Assembly (NCBI GenBank): GCA_001929475.1
Contig: LXFE01002257.1
Location: forward strand, 1-28,665
From: Neolecta irregularis DAH-3
Lineage: Eukaryota > Ascomycota > Neolectomycetes > Neolectales > Neolectaceae
Length of the DNA: 28,665 nucleotides
Direction: 5' to 3'
Below are positions 9,897 to 21,128 of the stretch, piece by piece. The notes under the pieces were generated by a model, which searched no databases, was not told the DNA's origin, and saw nothing but the letters and a program-made list of their open reading frames with translations. The first letter of the stretch is position 1; each line of letters starts with the position of its first letter. Position numbers and translations under genes: made by a program.

Positions 9897-10204
9897 TTAC
9901 CTCTTCCCTCCATCTCGTTTACCGATTCTTTCGTATTTACCTTTATCGACTTCGACGCTTGTGTTTACGTTTATTGAACCCGACGTTTTACTCGGCTTTT
10001 GTTTATTTGTCTTTATAGATTCATAATTTTTAGACGCATTTTTATTCGACGGTGATATACACAGCGAATGACTCTGCTCGTCAGTCTGGATGGAATACAC
10101 CCCACTGGTACAGTCTCCGTATTCTTCAATTCTGATTCTGGGTTTGTATCATTCTTGTCATATGCAACTTCATTATCCGCCACTTCAAGCATATTCCGCA
10201 CCAT
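9897..10204 (-). CDS. Candidate 89-aa Ser/Lys/Asn-rich protein, unrecognised
   Basis: Two frames join across a 38-nt intron (10111-10074; GTACCA donor, CTGAC branch, CAG acceptor). Exons 10204-10112 and 10073-9897 give 89 aa from ATG 10204 to TAA. It is acidic at first and basic at the end (GKYERIGKRDGGKR). The splice signals look like those of neighbouring genes, but there is no recognisable domain and the low-complexity composition weakens the case. It would converge on lipin. Confidence 0.28.
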
Positions 10205-10661
10205 ATGGCTTGTGATCTGTATCTCGAGCTTCCATGCTGTCCTTGGGCAAAGCTTATAAGCAAATTATAGTTCATAGCCGCACTGCTTTTTTAGACATAA
10301 AACGAACGCATTGCTGAGAAAGTAGTCTTTGAGGCCTGGCTAATAAGACTAATGAGAGATAGCTTGGTAGAAGATTCAGGGTGTTTGTGAGAAACTGATG
10401 CTGTTTATCTTGTTATTTCATAATGTTTTTTGGACCAAAGTTGATGGAGGTGTATATACATTGAAGCTTGCTATATTCAAGATTATAGTCATTTGAAAGT
10501 AGTACTGCTGTTTCTATGAATAAATTCGAAAATAGTGGTAACTGCAAATCATTGCAACGATAGATAAGATCTTGAGATGTTGTCATCTATAAATTTCTTT
10601 CATCCACTCATCCATTCATCGACTTGTCTATCTTGTCACCAGCTCCTTTCCTCGATTTTAT
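10205..10661. other. Intergenic, upstream of LYS1
   Basis: AT-rich sequence with no gene or RNA that I can recognise. The part next to 10662 is presumably the LYS1 promoter. No regulatory motif is convincing. Confidence 0.5.
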
Positions 10662-12014
10662 ATGGCATCCGACTCTGTACAGTATGTAGTCTTTCCGGGC
10701 GATTCATTCTCCTACGTAGCCCTCATCTATGGCTTCGAGCGGAAACTAAAATTGCCGAACATCGATCGGCCTTGACTCCTACAACAGCCTCGGAGCTGCT
10801 CAAGCATGGTACGATACATTGCCTTAATGAGAAATGAATTTAATTGACTTTGTCTCTAGGCTTCAAAGTCAGTGTTGAACGATCTGATCAACGAATCTTT
10901 AAAGATTCTGAATTCGAAAAGTAGGATTCAGTGTTTGAATCGGCCTTTAATAACCTAGAGCCGGATTGGAGCTGGTGCCCTTCAGCTCTTGGCGTGAAGC
11001 TCCAAAATATGCATATGTAATTGGACTCAAAGAACTGCCTGAGAATGACAATTCTCCCCTCATTCATAACCACATCATGTTTGCGCACTGTTACAAGCAG
11101 CAAAGCGGCTGGAAAAATATTTTAAAGAGATGGCAAGAAGGAGGGGGAACGCTATACGACTTGGAATTTCTAGAGAACGATGGACGAAGAGTTGCTGCTT
11201 TCGGGTTTCATGCTGGTTTCACGGGTTCGGCACTAGGAATTGAAGTCTGGGCTTGGCAAATATTGCATCCCAGAGAGGAATATGGATCCGTTATACCTTC
11301 TCCTTCTGAAGATCATCTGGTTCAAAAGGTGCAAAAGTCCTTAAAAGCTGCACGTACATTCTCTTCTAGAGTTCACGTCTCACTGTGATGCAGTAAAAGC
11401 GAACAATGGACAATATCCTAGGGTTATTGTGATGGGGGCTCTAGGAAGATGCGGAAGCGGAGCTGTCGACTTTGCAAATAAGGTTGGAATTCCGGAAGAA
11501 CAGATCCTGAAGTGGGACATGGCAGAAACAGCAAAAGGTGGTCCTTTCAAGGAAATAACCGAATGTACTTCTCTTTTTCGGATATTCCTAACCAATAAGC
11601 TGACATTTTTGTTAATTGTATCTACCTCAAAACTCCCATTCCCCCTTTCATCACGCCGGAAACCATCGATCTCCCATCACGCAAACTCTCGGTAATCGTT
11701 GATGTAAGTTGTGATACAACAAATTCTTACAATCCCATCCCAATCTATAGCATAAATACGACTTTTGAAAGACCCACTGTCTCCGTTGCGGCCAAGTGTG
11801 TTTGTCCTCTTATGTGGTTACTGATACAAGGGCGAAACCACGGCTATCAATTATATCAATTGACCATCTGCCAACTCTTTTACCACGGGAAGCTAGTGAG
11901 TCGTTTAGTTCTTCTTTACTCCCTAGCTTGCTTCAATTAAAACACGTCACATCGGCAAAAGTATGGACTGACGCAGAGAGGATATTTAGAGAAAATATCG
12001 CTATGTTACAGTAA
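10662..12014 (+). CDS. LYS1: Saccharopine dehydrogenase (NAD+, L-lysine forming)
   Basis: Last step of the fungal alpha-aminoadipate lysine pathway: saccharopine + NAD+ to lysine + 2-oxoglutarate. Seven exons: 10662-10681, 10720-10808, 10860-10920, 10959-11353, 11394-11564, 11600-11795 and 11831-12014; 371 aa against 373 in yeast. The N-terminal signature LWLRAETK is present. K81 (IGLKELPE) and H100 (FAHCYK) line up with the catalytic Lys77/His96 pair of yeast. The Rossmann loop is [12 protein letters not shown] (about 203-214). The C-terminal [14 protein letters not shown] and KVWTDAER blocks are intact. The GTATGT donor is used for exon 1 because the earlier GT would break the frame. Single gene, convergent with the copper ATPase. 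Confidence 0.96.
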
Positions 12015-12209
12015 ATTTTCCCTGAGTATCATACTTGAAGCAGAAGCCCTGCTATTCAGGGAATTGTGACACTTTATCTGGGAATGAGCATTTACAAATT
12101 AATTTGATCTTTTCAACTATGTAGCTACAAATACGAGAAATAGGATGAACGACAACGCTTTGAAAATGCCCCCTAAAATTACGCCAAGACAAAATCAAAA
12201 GAAAAAACG

Positions 12210-15200
12210 CTAGACAGCGTCGTCGGCTCCCACAAGTTGATATCCATGGTTTCTATCTAACAATTTTCTGATAATGGAAGTATTATTGCTTCTCGCGGGA
12301 TTTATTTCATCGTCATCATAGGAGAACTCGGGCCGTTTCCATCGTTTTAAAAGAAGACTGCTACAAACGACACTAACACTTGAACAAGCCATTGCAAAAC
12401 CTTTAATTAGTCAATCAACCGCCAAAAAAGAAAACGTGCCAGCCATCATAGGATGTAAATGAATACCCAAAGGTAAGAAAACACCCATTGCAACAGGAAT
12501 TCCGATAAGATTATAACCACAAGCCCAAACAAGATTCATTTTAATTCTCCGAAAAATGGTACAGGCAAGATCGAGTGAGGATAAAACGTCGATAATAACA
12601 TGAGGTCTCATTAAAACCACATCCGCCGCTTCCATCGCCACGTCGGTTCCAGAAGCTAGGGCAATTCCAACATCGGCGGTCGCAAGAGCCGGACTATCGT
12701 TTATACCGTCACCTACCATTGCAACTATTTCACCATTTGACTGCATTTTGGCGATAATTTCGGATTTTCCCTGAGGGGTGATACCTGACCAGATCTGTGA
12801 CGGTAGAATGTCAACTTGCTGCGCTATTCGAAGTGATGTTACTCTTTGATCACCAGTTACCTTTGGAATTAGAAACTGTCCTGCCAAGAAAGCATTTACC
12901 ATTGCTACTTTGTATCCCATTCTTTTTAAATTATAGATAGTTGCTCGCGAGTCTACTTTAATTTTATCACTGAGCGATAGAATTCCCGAATATTCTCCAT
13001 TGATTGCAACGAACACGCACGTTCGACCAAGGTTCTGTTGTTGTGCAGCGAATCCTGTTAACAAATGTTCTGGTACATAAATTTTGCGGCTTTCAAGATA
13101 TTTCTGGTTTCCAACCATTATTTGATATCCATGTGTGCTTCCTTCAAAGGTAACGAGACATTCCACTCCATTTCCAGTGGTAGCAATAAATCCAGATACA
13201 GATGTTGGAAATAAATCTTCCTCTGTTAAATGAAGGATCTTACGAGCTGCAGAGACGATTGCTTTTCCGATTGGATGTTCTGAAGAGTGCTCGGCAGAAG
13301 CAATCATACTCCACCAGAGAGCACTCATGTTCGTTGTAGACCAAGTAGATGATGAAATGACATGCTGAATCACATCCATGCGACCTTCTGTGATAGTCCC
13401 AGTTTTGTCGAATACAATTTGAGTGACTCGAGTTGCTGCTTCGAGGACCGAGCCACCTTTAAAAAGAATACCGTTTTGTGCACCAACACCTAAACATGAG
13501 AAATGCTAAGGAAGATAAAGATACCTGTTCCAACCATAACCGCAGTAGGAGTACTTAGACCCAATGCACAAGGACAAGCCACGACAATAACCGAAATACA
13601 AAGCTGCAAACATACCATCAACTTACCACCATGATGTCCTTCGACAAAGATAGGAGGTGGTGTTTTCAGGACATGACTGAGAAACATCCATGCAACAAAA
13701 GTAAACGCTCCCAAGATCACCACCAAGGGAACAAAATAACCGGCAATGTGATCGGCAAGCCGCTGTATCGGAGCCCGAGAAGTCTGAGCTTCCTGGACTA
13801 ACTGTACGATCTGAGCAAGCTTTGTGTCTCTTCCAGCCCTCGTAACACGATATTCTATCTGTCCGGAGCCGTTGACTGTTCCTCCAATAAGAGTACTTCC
13901 GACCGATTTTTGAACAGGCATAGCTTCACCCGTAATCATACTTTCATCTACAAAAGACTGCCCTGAAATGGCAAGTCCATCGGCCGGTATCTTTGAACCG
14001 GGTTTCAATATAATGACATCATCAACTTGCAATAATTCTGTCGGAATCTTTTTCTCTTCACGCGAATTTTCGTTGATTACAGTAGCCATTGAAGGAGTCA
14101 ACGACATTAGCCTGGACAAAGCAGCCGATGTTTGTCCTTTTGCTTTATTCTCTAAATATCTTCCCAAGGTTACAAATGTAATCAACGTAGTTGAAGTATC
14201 AAAAAAAGTGGACGGTGTTTCATGACGTGGAATCATCATACTTATTAAAATTGCGACGATGGAATATACGAAGGCTGCTGTTGTGCCTAGACATACGAGC
14301 ACATCCATGGTCGCCATTCCATGACGTAAAGATTTGGCAGCAGCTCGATAGAATCTCGTCGCTATACCAAATTGAATAGGTATAGTCAATACCAGACATA
14401 GTAAATCTCCAAGTGTAAGACCTTGAAAGATAATCCTTGTTGCGCAAAATGCTCGTCCCCATGCGAAATGAGGCAACACCATCCCTAGAATAAAAACCGG
14501 GATTGCAAAGATGAGGCAATGAATGAATTGACCTTTCCACATTCGAATCTCTTTTGTACGCGCGAGAGATTCGAGTTGGGCGTTTGTGTCTGCTGTATCC
14601 GCAACAATAGCATCGAATCCAGCTGCCTCGATTGATTCCACAAACTGACGAATCCGAGGTTTTCCAACGAATACGATTCTAGCTTCTTCCGTCGCCAAAT
14701 TTACCATTGCTTCTTTGACGCCTTCATTTGCTAGAATAGCATTTTCTACAGAGAAAACACAACTGGAACATGTCATTCCGAAAATTTTAAGAGTGACACT
14801 TTGTGCTCTGTAATTATCGTGGCCTGAAACTGGTTCCTTTGAGCTAATAATAACGGTATCGAATCCTGCATCTTCGATTATTTGCCGAATTCTTTTAGCA
14901 GAGCATTGCGACGATAGATGAGTTGCGACTCCACGCTCGGCTAGTAACGACACCGTAAAGGTTTCTAGACCTTGTATGTTTACCGTGTCGACCACCCTCT
15001 CGATACTCGCCACACAGCTTGCGCAAGTCATTCCTTTAATTGAAAAGGTCGTAATTGTGAATTGTTGTTCATCCTTTTTCAATCCAGTTTGCCAAGGCCT
15101 TGGTGACGCTAGTCTAGGAACGAATGGTGTAAGAGGGATATCTGACATACACGATATTCGGGTGGGGCGGGGGGTCTCAGCGGTCAAATTTCTTGATGTT

Positions 15201-15438
15201 GCATCGAAGCCAGCATCCTGAATCCCGTCAATTAGTTGTTGTTTGGATACGCGTTCTGAGTCGTAGGTTATTGTAGCAAGGCTCCGTTGCAGAGAGACGG
15301 TAACCGAATTCACGCCGGCGAGAGATTCAAGAGCCCCTGTCACAGATTCAACACAGGACGAACAAGTCATTCCTGTCGGTTAGACTTTACAACAATGCCA
15401 CGAATACCGTAGATCGGAATTGAAGTAGTAGAAAACAT
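12210..15438 (-). CDS. CCC2: Copper-transporting P1B-type ATPase with three HMA domains
   Basis: Loads Cu+ into the late secretory pathway, where it serves enzymes such as Fet3-type oxidases. Exons 15438-15408, 15372-13525, 13489-12900, 12860-12440 and 12400-12210; 1026 aa. Three N-terminal copper-binding domains carry MTCSSC (C14, C17), MTCASC (C127, C130) and MTCSSC (C212, C215). Then come membrane helices, the TGEAMPV actuator loop, the CPC copper site (610-612), DKTGT with D654, the SEHPIG motif and GDGINDSPA (about 873-881). The first exon supplies the Gly before the first MTC. A 39-nt stop-free intron (12899-12861) must be removed to restore MVTGD. The last intron has a GC donor. Yeast Ccc2 has two HMA domains; three is a difference in number only. 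Confidence 0.95.
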
Positions 15439-15880
15439 GGTAAAAGACAAATCCCGGATCAACCGAGGGATATACCGGATAATATTTCAGCGGAATAGCT
15501 GAAGTCAAGAGTTTCGAGTTTTTACCGGCAGCAACAGGACGACTGGACGTTATAAAGATGGTCCTTTCTTACAACTAATGAACCAAGCTCGGTTTCAAGC
15601 CAATGCAAGGGTTTGCTTGGCGCCTGTTTCGGTTCGGCGGTTGCAAAGCCGTTTGTGTTTAGACCCACGTAAACACTTGAAATGGCAGATAGTCCGGATT
15701 GAGTTCATCCACCACGCCACACCACAAAAAGGCGATTCAGACAAAGAAACCTGACAGAAAGGATCATTATCTTTCCTATTATGTAACTAAAAATATAACA
15801 TATCACAAGGAGAACTAAAATGCATCACATAACGCCAATCCTGAATATTGCCCGTACCACATGAAACGTAAGAAGAAAGA
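15439..15880. other. Intergenic: CCC2 promoter and SLP1 3' flank
   Basis: 442 bp with no recognisable gene. CTTTATAA on the minus strand (about 15552-15559) is a possible TATA element about 115 bp before the CCC2 ATG. No iron- or copper-response site is convincing. Confidence 0.45.
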
Positions 15881-17463
15881 CTAACGGATGGTAGTCATAG
15901 CTTTAGCCATCTCGCTAGATTTCTTCCCGTCAGCCATACCGGAAGCGCTCTTCTTAGCGGCTTCAAACACTCGCCAGAACTTGAGATTCTCATCAGCAGC
16001 TGCAGTAGCAAGAACCTGTCCGTCTGGCGAGAGAGTAGAGTGGAGAACTCGGGTTTCATGGGCGGAAATTTCAACGGTTTTCGCGAGGGAGGGATAAGCC
16101 CAGATTGCGAGGTGGTTGTCAGGGAATCCGTGACTGGAAACAATTTCACGGTATGACGGTGACCAGCGGAGCGAAGTTACTTGGGAACCGGTGTCAATCG
16201 AATTAACACGGGCACCAGTGGTCGAATTCCAAAAGTGAATATGTTTGTCATAGGACCCACCACCAGTTGAAAGAAGATTCAATTGCCATGGGCACCAGGC
16301 GAGGGCCTAAACAATGTTAACCGTCTAAATCAAAAGAGATTAACCTTGACAGCAGCACGATGGTTGGTCTTGGTGAATTTAGGAACCGAGCTTCGAGCAT
16401 CCCAGATATTGACCAGGTTATCATTGCCACCTGAAGCCAATTGGGCGCCATCACTGCGCCATTCCAGACCACAGACTTCACTTCCATGGCCGTTTAGTTC
16501 AGCAATTTTATGTTTAGCAACTCGAACATCGTGATTCCAGATACTTCCATCACGGCATCCACTCGAAAGCATATGCTTGTCCCAACTAAGCACGCCAACT
16601 CGAGCGTCATGGCCGTTCATACTTCTCATCTTCTGACTGGTGACCGCGTCCCAGATTTGAACATCGCCGTCACCGAGGCCGACTGCAAGATAACTTCCAT
16701 CACCGGACCACTTAAGACCGGAAATGTACGTATCTTCACGACTTTCCAAAAGGGAAACGACGTTGCCGGTATCAGCGTTCCAAACGTAGACGCTCCGTTC
16801 AAGACCAATTGCAACTTGATTGGTGTTTGACCAGTCAAGAAGGTTGAGGTAGTAGTCGTCAACGATCCCCGGGGCATCCAAAACCCGCTCCGGAGCTGTA
16901 AGAACACGTCGACGGAACTGAGCGGCTTGTGCGGCGGGCTTGAGAGGTCTGTTGTATTGAGACCGAAGATCGACCGGTCTTGATGATTCGGGGGCTTCCG
17001 GCTTGAATGCGAGGATGCGAGTGTTGAGTGCAAGGCCACAGGCTTCAGCAACAGAAGATTGATAGGAAGGGTCGTAGAGGGTATTTGACTGACTGTTTGA
17101 GGAGCCGGGTCTCGAATCAATCTTGGAAGCAGCTGTGGAGGATGCGTTTCTGGTCGGAATGAACCGATCAGCTTGAGCGATCGATCTTGCGACCCTTTTC
17201 CTTGTCTGACGGCCAGGCGTTTGTATTGACGCAGCATTCCCAGTGCCGGTTAAAGCCCAGTCTGAATGAACAACTTCAAGCTTCAATGGCGAGCTGCGGT
17301 AGATGGAAGATTTAGGAGTGTGCTTGACGGATTTAGGGACTCCAACGATCGAAGCATTGCGACGAGGCGTCAGAGGAGAAGCTCCAAAGTTCAGCTTCTT
17401 GCCTGAGACAGGAGTTCGAGGTAGCGAACAACGAGCAGATTGTTTGACTGGGGTTGAGAACAT
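15881..17463 (-). CDS. SLP1: APC/C activator of the Cdc20/Slp1 family
   Basis: WD40 co-activator that brings substrates such as securin and B-type cyclins to the anaphase-promoting complex and is a target of the spindle checkpoint. Exons 17463-16345 and 16306-15881 (38-nt intron) give 514 aa. The C-box DRFIPTR is residues 99-105. RVLDAPGIVDDYYLNLLDWS opens the seven-bladed propeller, whose repeats include SGGNDNLVNIWD and the conserved CPWQ. The last two residues are Ile-Arg, the APC/C-docking IR tail. Wording in the propeller (KFTKTNHRAAVK, HGFPDNHLAIW) is that of Cdc20/Slp1, not Cdh1/Ste9. An in-frame extension to 17559 exists; the inner ATG (MFSTPVKQ) is preferred because the extension is hydrophobic and unlike the family. 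Confidence 0.96.
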
Positions 17464-17892
17464 TTTTGAATAACTGATTGATGAGATTCCGTAACCTGTA
17501 CGAGAAACAGATGTGTAAAACTTATGCAAATATGCCAAGAGTAGAACAGAGGGAAACAACGAGAGGTCGACTCTGCGTTGAGAAGATGATGGAGGGTGGG
17601 GAGAAAGTGGAGCGAGAAGGCGAGGTTTTATATTTGGGTGATGAGCTGGAAGAATGTCTCAAACGGGCAATTCGTAAACAAAAAAAAGACCTCATTTATT
17701 TAGGCGCCGCCATTCAACGGATGTCACATCTGTCAATTGCACAATATCAGAAATAAATCACATATCAAGCCTAGATATCCAACTAGATTCAGCAATGGAG
17801 AAAGAATAGTACGCTGTGACAATTCTATTACTATCCAAGAAATCTAATGCTATGCACCAAAGAAAAAGATCTATCATGATCTCTATGATGTA
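17464..17892. other. Intergenic: SLP1 promoter and kelch/BTB 3' flank
   Basis: 429 bp between two genes on the same strand. A consensus forkhead site lies at 17674-17682 (separate entry). A purine-rich segment at about 17560-17625 carries a short + strand frame with no family resemblance. No RNA gene is seen. Confidence 0.5.
17674..17682 (+). promoter_or_regulatory. Forkhead (FLEX-type) site GTAAACAAA
   Basis: GTAAACAAA matches the forkhead core consensus exactly. It lies about 210 bp upstream of the chosen SLP1 start. In fission yeast, mitotic genes including slp1 are periodically transcribed under forkhead factors, so the location fits that logic. A 9-mer can also occur by chance. Confidence 0.4.
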
Positions 17893-19817
17893 TCAGTCGT
17901 CGTCATCTTCAGAGACGCTACTACTTGAGTCTTGGCTCAAAACCTTCTTGTCACCCTTGACATTATCACACTCAATTTCATCAACGATCCTCGCATCTTC
18001 AGCGGCTTCAATGCAAAAGGCGACGAGCGATTCACGGCCAAGCTCATAGAACCCGGAAGTCCTTACAACTTTTCCCCAATTCTCCTGAGAAAACGATACA
18101 ACCTTTTTATGCAATACTTCTTCTCCGGTAGTCATCGCTGCATCCCAAATTACGGCCGCGTGTACAATATCAATCCCGTGAAGTAATCGATTCATACAAA
18201 CAGATCGAAGTCGAGTCATCGCATAGAGATTCGCAAGAACTAGTAGTCGTGCAAGGAGATTAACAGGTGTATCGCGAGGAATCGAATCCGTATACAAGTA
18301 TGTCAAAAAGGCCTTGATCACGCTGTACTGTTCCGGTAAATGTAAAACTCGCTCCACAGATTCAGTCATTTGACTGTCTATCAGACTTCGAAAATGCGGC
18401 CATCGGGCATGTAAAATTAAGGAATGAGCTCTAAGGATATTTTCAGAGTCATCGCCGGGGATGTCACTGGATGTAGTAATCGTGAAATCGCACGTATCGG
18501 AAATATCTAATAACGAACCAATCTCTCTTCCAAAAGTGGTGACGGCATTATTTGTCAGAGACGATTTTGGCTCGATGCCGAATTCGGACAATTCAATTGT
18601 CAGTAAAGCGGCTAGATGAGTGTTATCCTGGGGTCCCGATCCCACCAGATGAACTCGCGTTGAGCCATCTCCGACCATATAAACCCATGTATAACCATTG
18701 CCCAAAAGAGTCCCGTCAGCAATGCGCTTCCATTCACCTGTTTCGATACTGTAAGACGAGATACAAAGATCGCCTGGACGCGATGCTGGTCCTTGTGTTG
18801 TAACGTCGATTAGATATCCTTCGCAGTAATAATGCAGGTGGTTTCCGACTGCCTGGCGAGGACACGAGGGGCCAGCTGTTCGAATTCGGTTCGATTGTCG
18901 TGCGTTTAAATTATAACAGGTCAATTCGTCTGTTCTGGTGATATCTGGCGTCAGCCCCGCGAATGAGTAGATGCAGTCTCCGTGCAAAAAGGAAAACTGG
19001 TCATAACGGGGAAAATATTCCCTGACTTTTTTCCAGTTCATATTGTAGAGGTCGAGAGAGTAGATGTCGCCTTGGCATGTTGGATTTCTGGCATCGGGAT
19101 ATTGACCGCCTGTTATATACATTGTATCCTGGATCAAGACAGCTGTTGAGCGTGTTCGATGTGACGGGATGTCTCCAGTGGTGATTGGATTTTCAAAAGT
19201 ATGAAGTTGGAGATCGATGATGGTGATCTCGTTGTATATTGCTGAACCAGCGTCCTCCCCACCAAAAATCAGCTGTTTTATCAGTTAGAGCATCTATCTC
19301 GACTTGTACTAGATATCTCTGCTGCCACAGTACGGCGGCATGTCCAAGTCGTTCTGAAGCAATCTGCGTATCGGGGTTTGCCTTGTATACAGGATGTTTT
19401 GATTTCGTGAGAGGCACACGTGTCCACTGCAGATCGTCCAGGTTGAGCGAATGGAGTTGTGACGAGACGTTTTCTGCACGAGTCAGTAGGTCTGGCTTAT
19501 CGATAAGGTCCGATACCGGTGTTATCTACGTCGTAGCCGCCTTTTCTAGTCAGTATACGATGAAACAGGAGGCTACCATAGAGGTAGAGTGTATTATTGG
19601 GACCGAGAACAATGGAGCCGCTGACCCAGCACGGGAGTCCTGCTACCAGGAGTCAACATATCGCTATAGACATAGATATAGATATAGATGTCGAACCTGC
19701 GATCGGTCTGAGGGATACTGGCGGCGGGCGGTGGGGCGGATCGTGGAGAGTCCAGCGGGAAGACGCAGGCGTCAGCGCCAATGTGTTTGCAGGGGCGGCA
19801 GAAGCGGGAGAGTTCAT
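17893..19817 (-). CDS. Kelch-repeat BTB protein, Ral2-like
   Basis: Five exons: 19817-19697, 19639-19577, 19540-19517 (only 24 nt), 19473-19310 and 19272-17893; introns 57, 36, 43 and 37 nt; 583 aa. N-terminal kelch repeats are seen from NNTLYLYGGYD, with GHAAVLWQQRYLLIFGGEDAG and HRTRSTAVLIQDTMYITGGQ. A BTB/POZ region follows (DFTITTSSD, RAHSLILHARWPHFRSLI, VLHLPEQYSVIKAFLTYLYTD). The end is acidic (SSSSVSEDDDD). The kelch-then-BTB order and length match fission-yeast Ral2, which acts with the Ras1 morphology and mating pathway. Other fungal kelch-BTB proteins share this plan, so orthology is not established. Intron 1 (donor GTTCGA) holds a TATATC microsatellite and is the least certain junction. 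Confidence 0.82.
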
Positions 19818-20255
19818 TTGGCAGAAACTGCGCCACACATTGAGGCGCTCTTTAAAGCACCCGCCACACGCACGTGATTACACAGCCCCGCCCCTGGCCA
19901 ACCACCTGCCATATATTAGCGGCCATTTGCTAGCGCTGCACTAAGGCTAGCTGTACACAATTCATGTTCATACAGCAGTATTCCTCGATCCAACCAAGGG
20001 AGCTGTAAGCACGTCACAGAATGCTTCACTAAGAGAACCAGAGGCAGCAGTCTAACGTAAGGAAATGTAAACCTGACACAATATAATAAGTATGTAGCAA
20101 AGAAATACCATTAATCAACTCAAGGGCACAGCCATGGATACATATTTGTAAGTAGCAGGCAAGCTTGCTTCTATTGGCCGCTGGGAAAATAATCCATTGA
20201 TTGTGCTTTTATCAATCAAAATGACGGAAACCAAGAAATGCTTCTAAACTCATTC
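19818..20255. other. Intergenic: upstream of the kelch/BTB gene
   Basis: 438 bp. Close to the kelch/BTB start lie CACGTG (19871-19876), a GC-box-like CCCCGCCCC and CCATATATTA, all plausible promoter elements for the minus-strand gene. The rest, toward the SET gene's 3' end, is AT-rich with nothing recognisable. Confidence 0.45.
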
Positions 20256-20848
20256 TTAACCACTCGCTCTCAAGTCGAGAATATGCTTGTTCAACTGGTA
20301 TTGCCCCAGGATCTTAGCAGAAAGCTTACTCGCACCGGTGACTGGGCCAAGACACTTCTATCACCAGTGAGAACAAGTGTAATGAACGAAAACAAAATAC
20401 CGTAGACCCACATTTACATTCAAATGGCTGTGCCATATCCCACTCTGTCGACGGATAAAAATATGTGAGCTCTCCATGCTTTGGAATATCAACATTAGCT
20501 CGTACCACCATTTCCTCAATGTCAATTATCGCGGTAGGAGAACATGAATGGTTCATATAAACAAGGTCACTGTTCAGCTTGGTACATCAGTAAAGATTTC
20601 TATGATACTTGCCTCAATATGTGCAACCTTGGATATCTGGACGCTTGTATATCGTTTGGGTCCAGTCGTACTCCCCTCGATTTTGGCAATCACATCACCA
20701 GCTTTGAAATCCTGGAATACATTATTCCCGCGGAATAAAGCATGAATACTTTTTTTGCAAATAGTCCAGAAGCATAATCTCCGCTTTGAAAATTGACTTT
20801 GAATAGTTCGGGATGCGAGGGCTTGTAATCTTGTCCAATGATGGTCAT
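20256..20848 (-). CDS. Small SET-domain protein with post-SET cysteines
   Basis: Four exons: 20848-20750, 20711-20613, 20577-20401 and 20357-20256 (introns 38, 35 and 43 nt); 158 aa. The C-terminal half of a SET fold is clear: LNSDLVYMNHSC (the NHSC of the cofactor pocket, residues 75-78), then GELTYFYPSTEW (101-112) and a CKCGSTKC post-SET cluster (C120, C122, C127). The N-terminal half (GLFAKK / DFKAGDVIAKIEG) is short but consistent with the opening strands. Such compact stand-alone SET proteins occur in fungi; substrate and cellular role are unknown. The second intron is GC-AG (GCAAGT donor). No alternative junction keeps the frame into LNSDLVY. Confidence 0.82.
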
Positions 20849-20898
20849 GGTCAAGGTTTAGAGATCGGGGGCCGAGCGGAATGGAGGAGATTTATTTG

Positions 20899-20918
20899 CC
20901 AACCCGGGCCAACCCGGG
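20899..20918. repeat. Direct repeat of CCAACCCGGG
   Basis: Two exact adjacent copies of a 10-mer containing the palindromic core CCCGGG, about 50 bp upstream of the SET gene's start codon on its own strand. Function unknown; possibly a paired binding site. The rest of 20849-21128 is otherwise featureless. Confidence 0.5.
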
Positions 20919-21128
20919 TAGCCACACCAGATACATCAACCAGGCTACAAAAGCACGAATGTAAAGAGATAAAAGAGACTGCAGTACTAGAAATACAATG
21001 AACAAGGACTATAAACATTATCATATCTTCCGACATCTGTATTCCCCACAACAAACGATGCAGCAATCATAAACAAGGACACAGAAAAAGAAATTTAACG
21101 ATAAAATCGTACACAAATATTGATAGGA

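Noticed and set aside
15368-15370. Start of the copper ATPase at the MTC methionine
   Set aside because: This Met is inside the metal-binding motif; a short upstream exon (15438-15408) with a 35-nt intron supplies the missing IYG before MTCSSC.
17464-17559. N-terminal extension of SLP1 to an upstream ATG
   Set aside because: The added 32 residues are hydrophobic and unlike Cdc20 N-termini, while MFSTPVKQ is a natural start.
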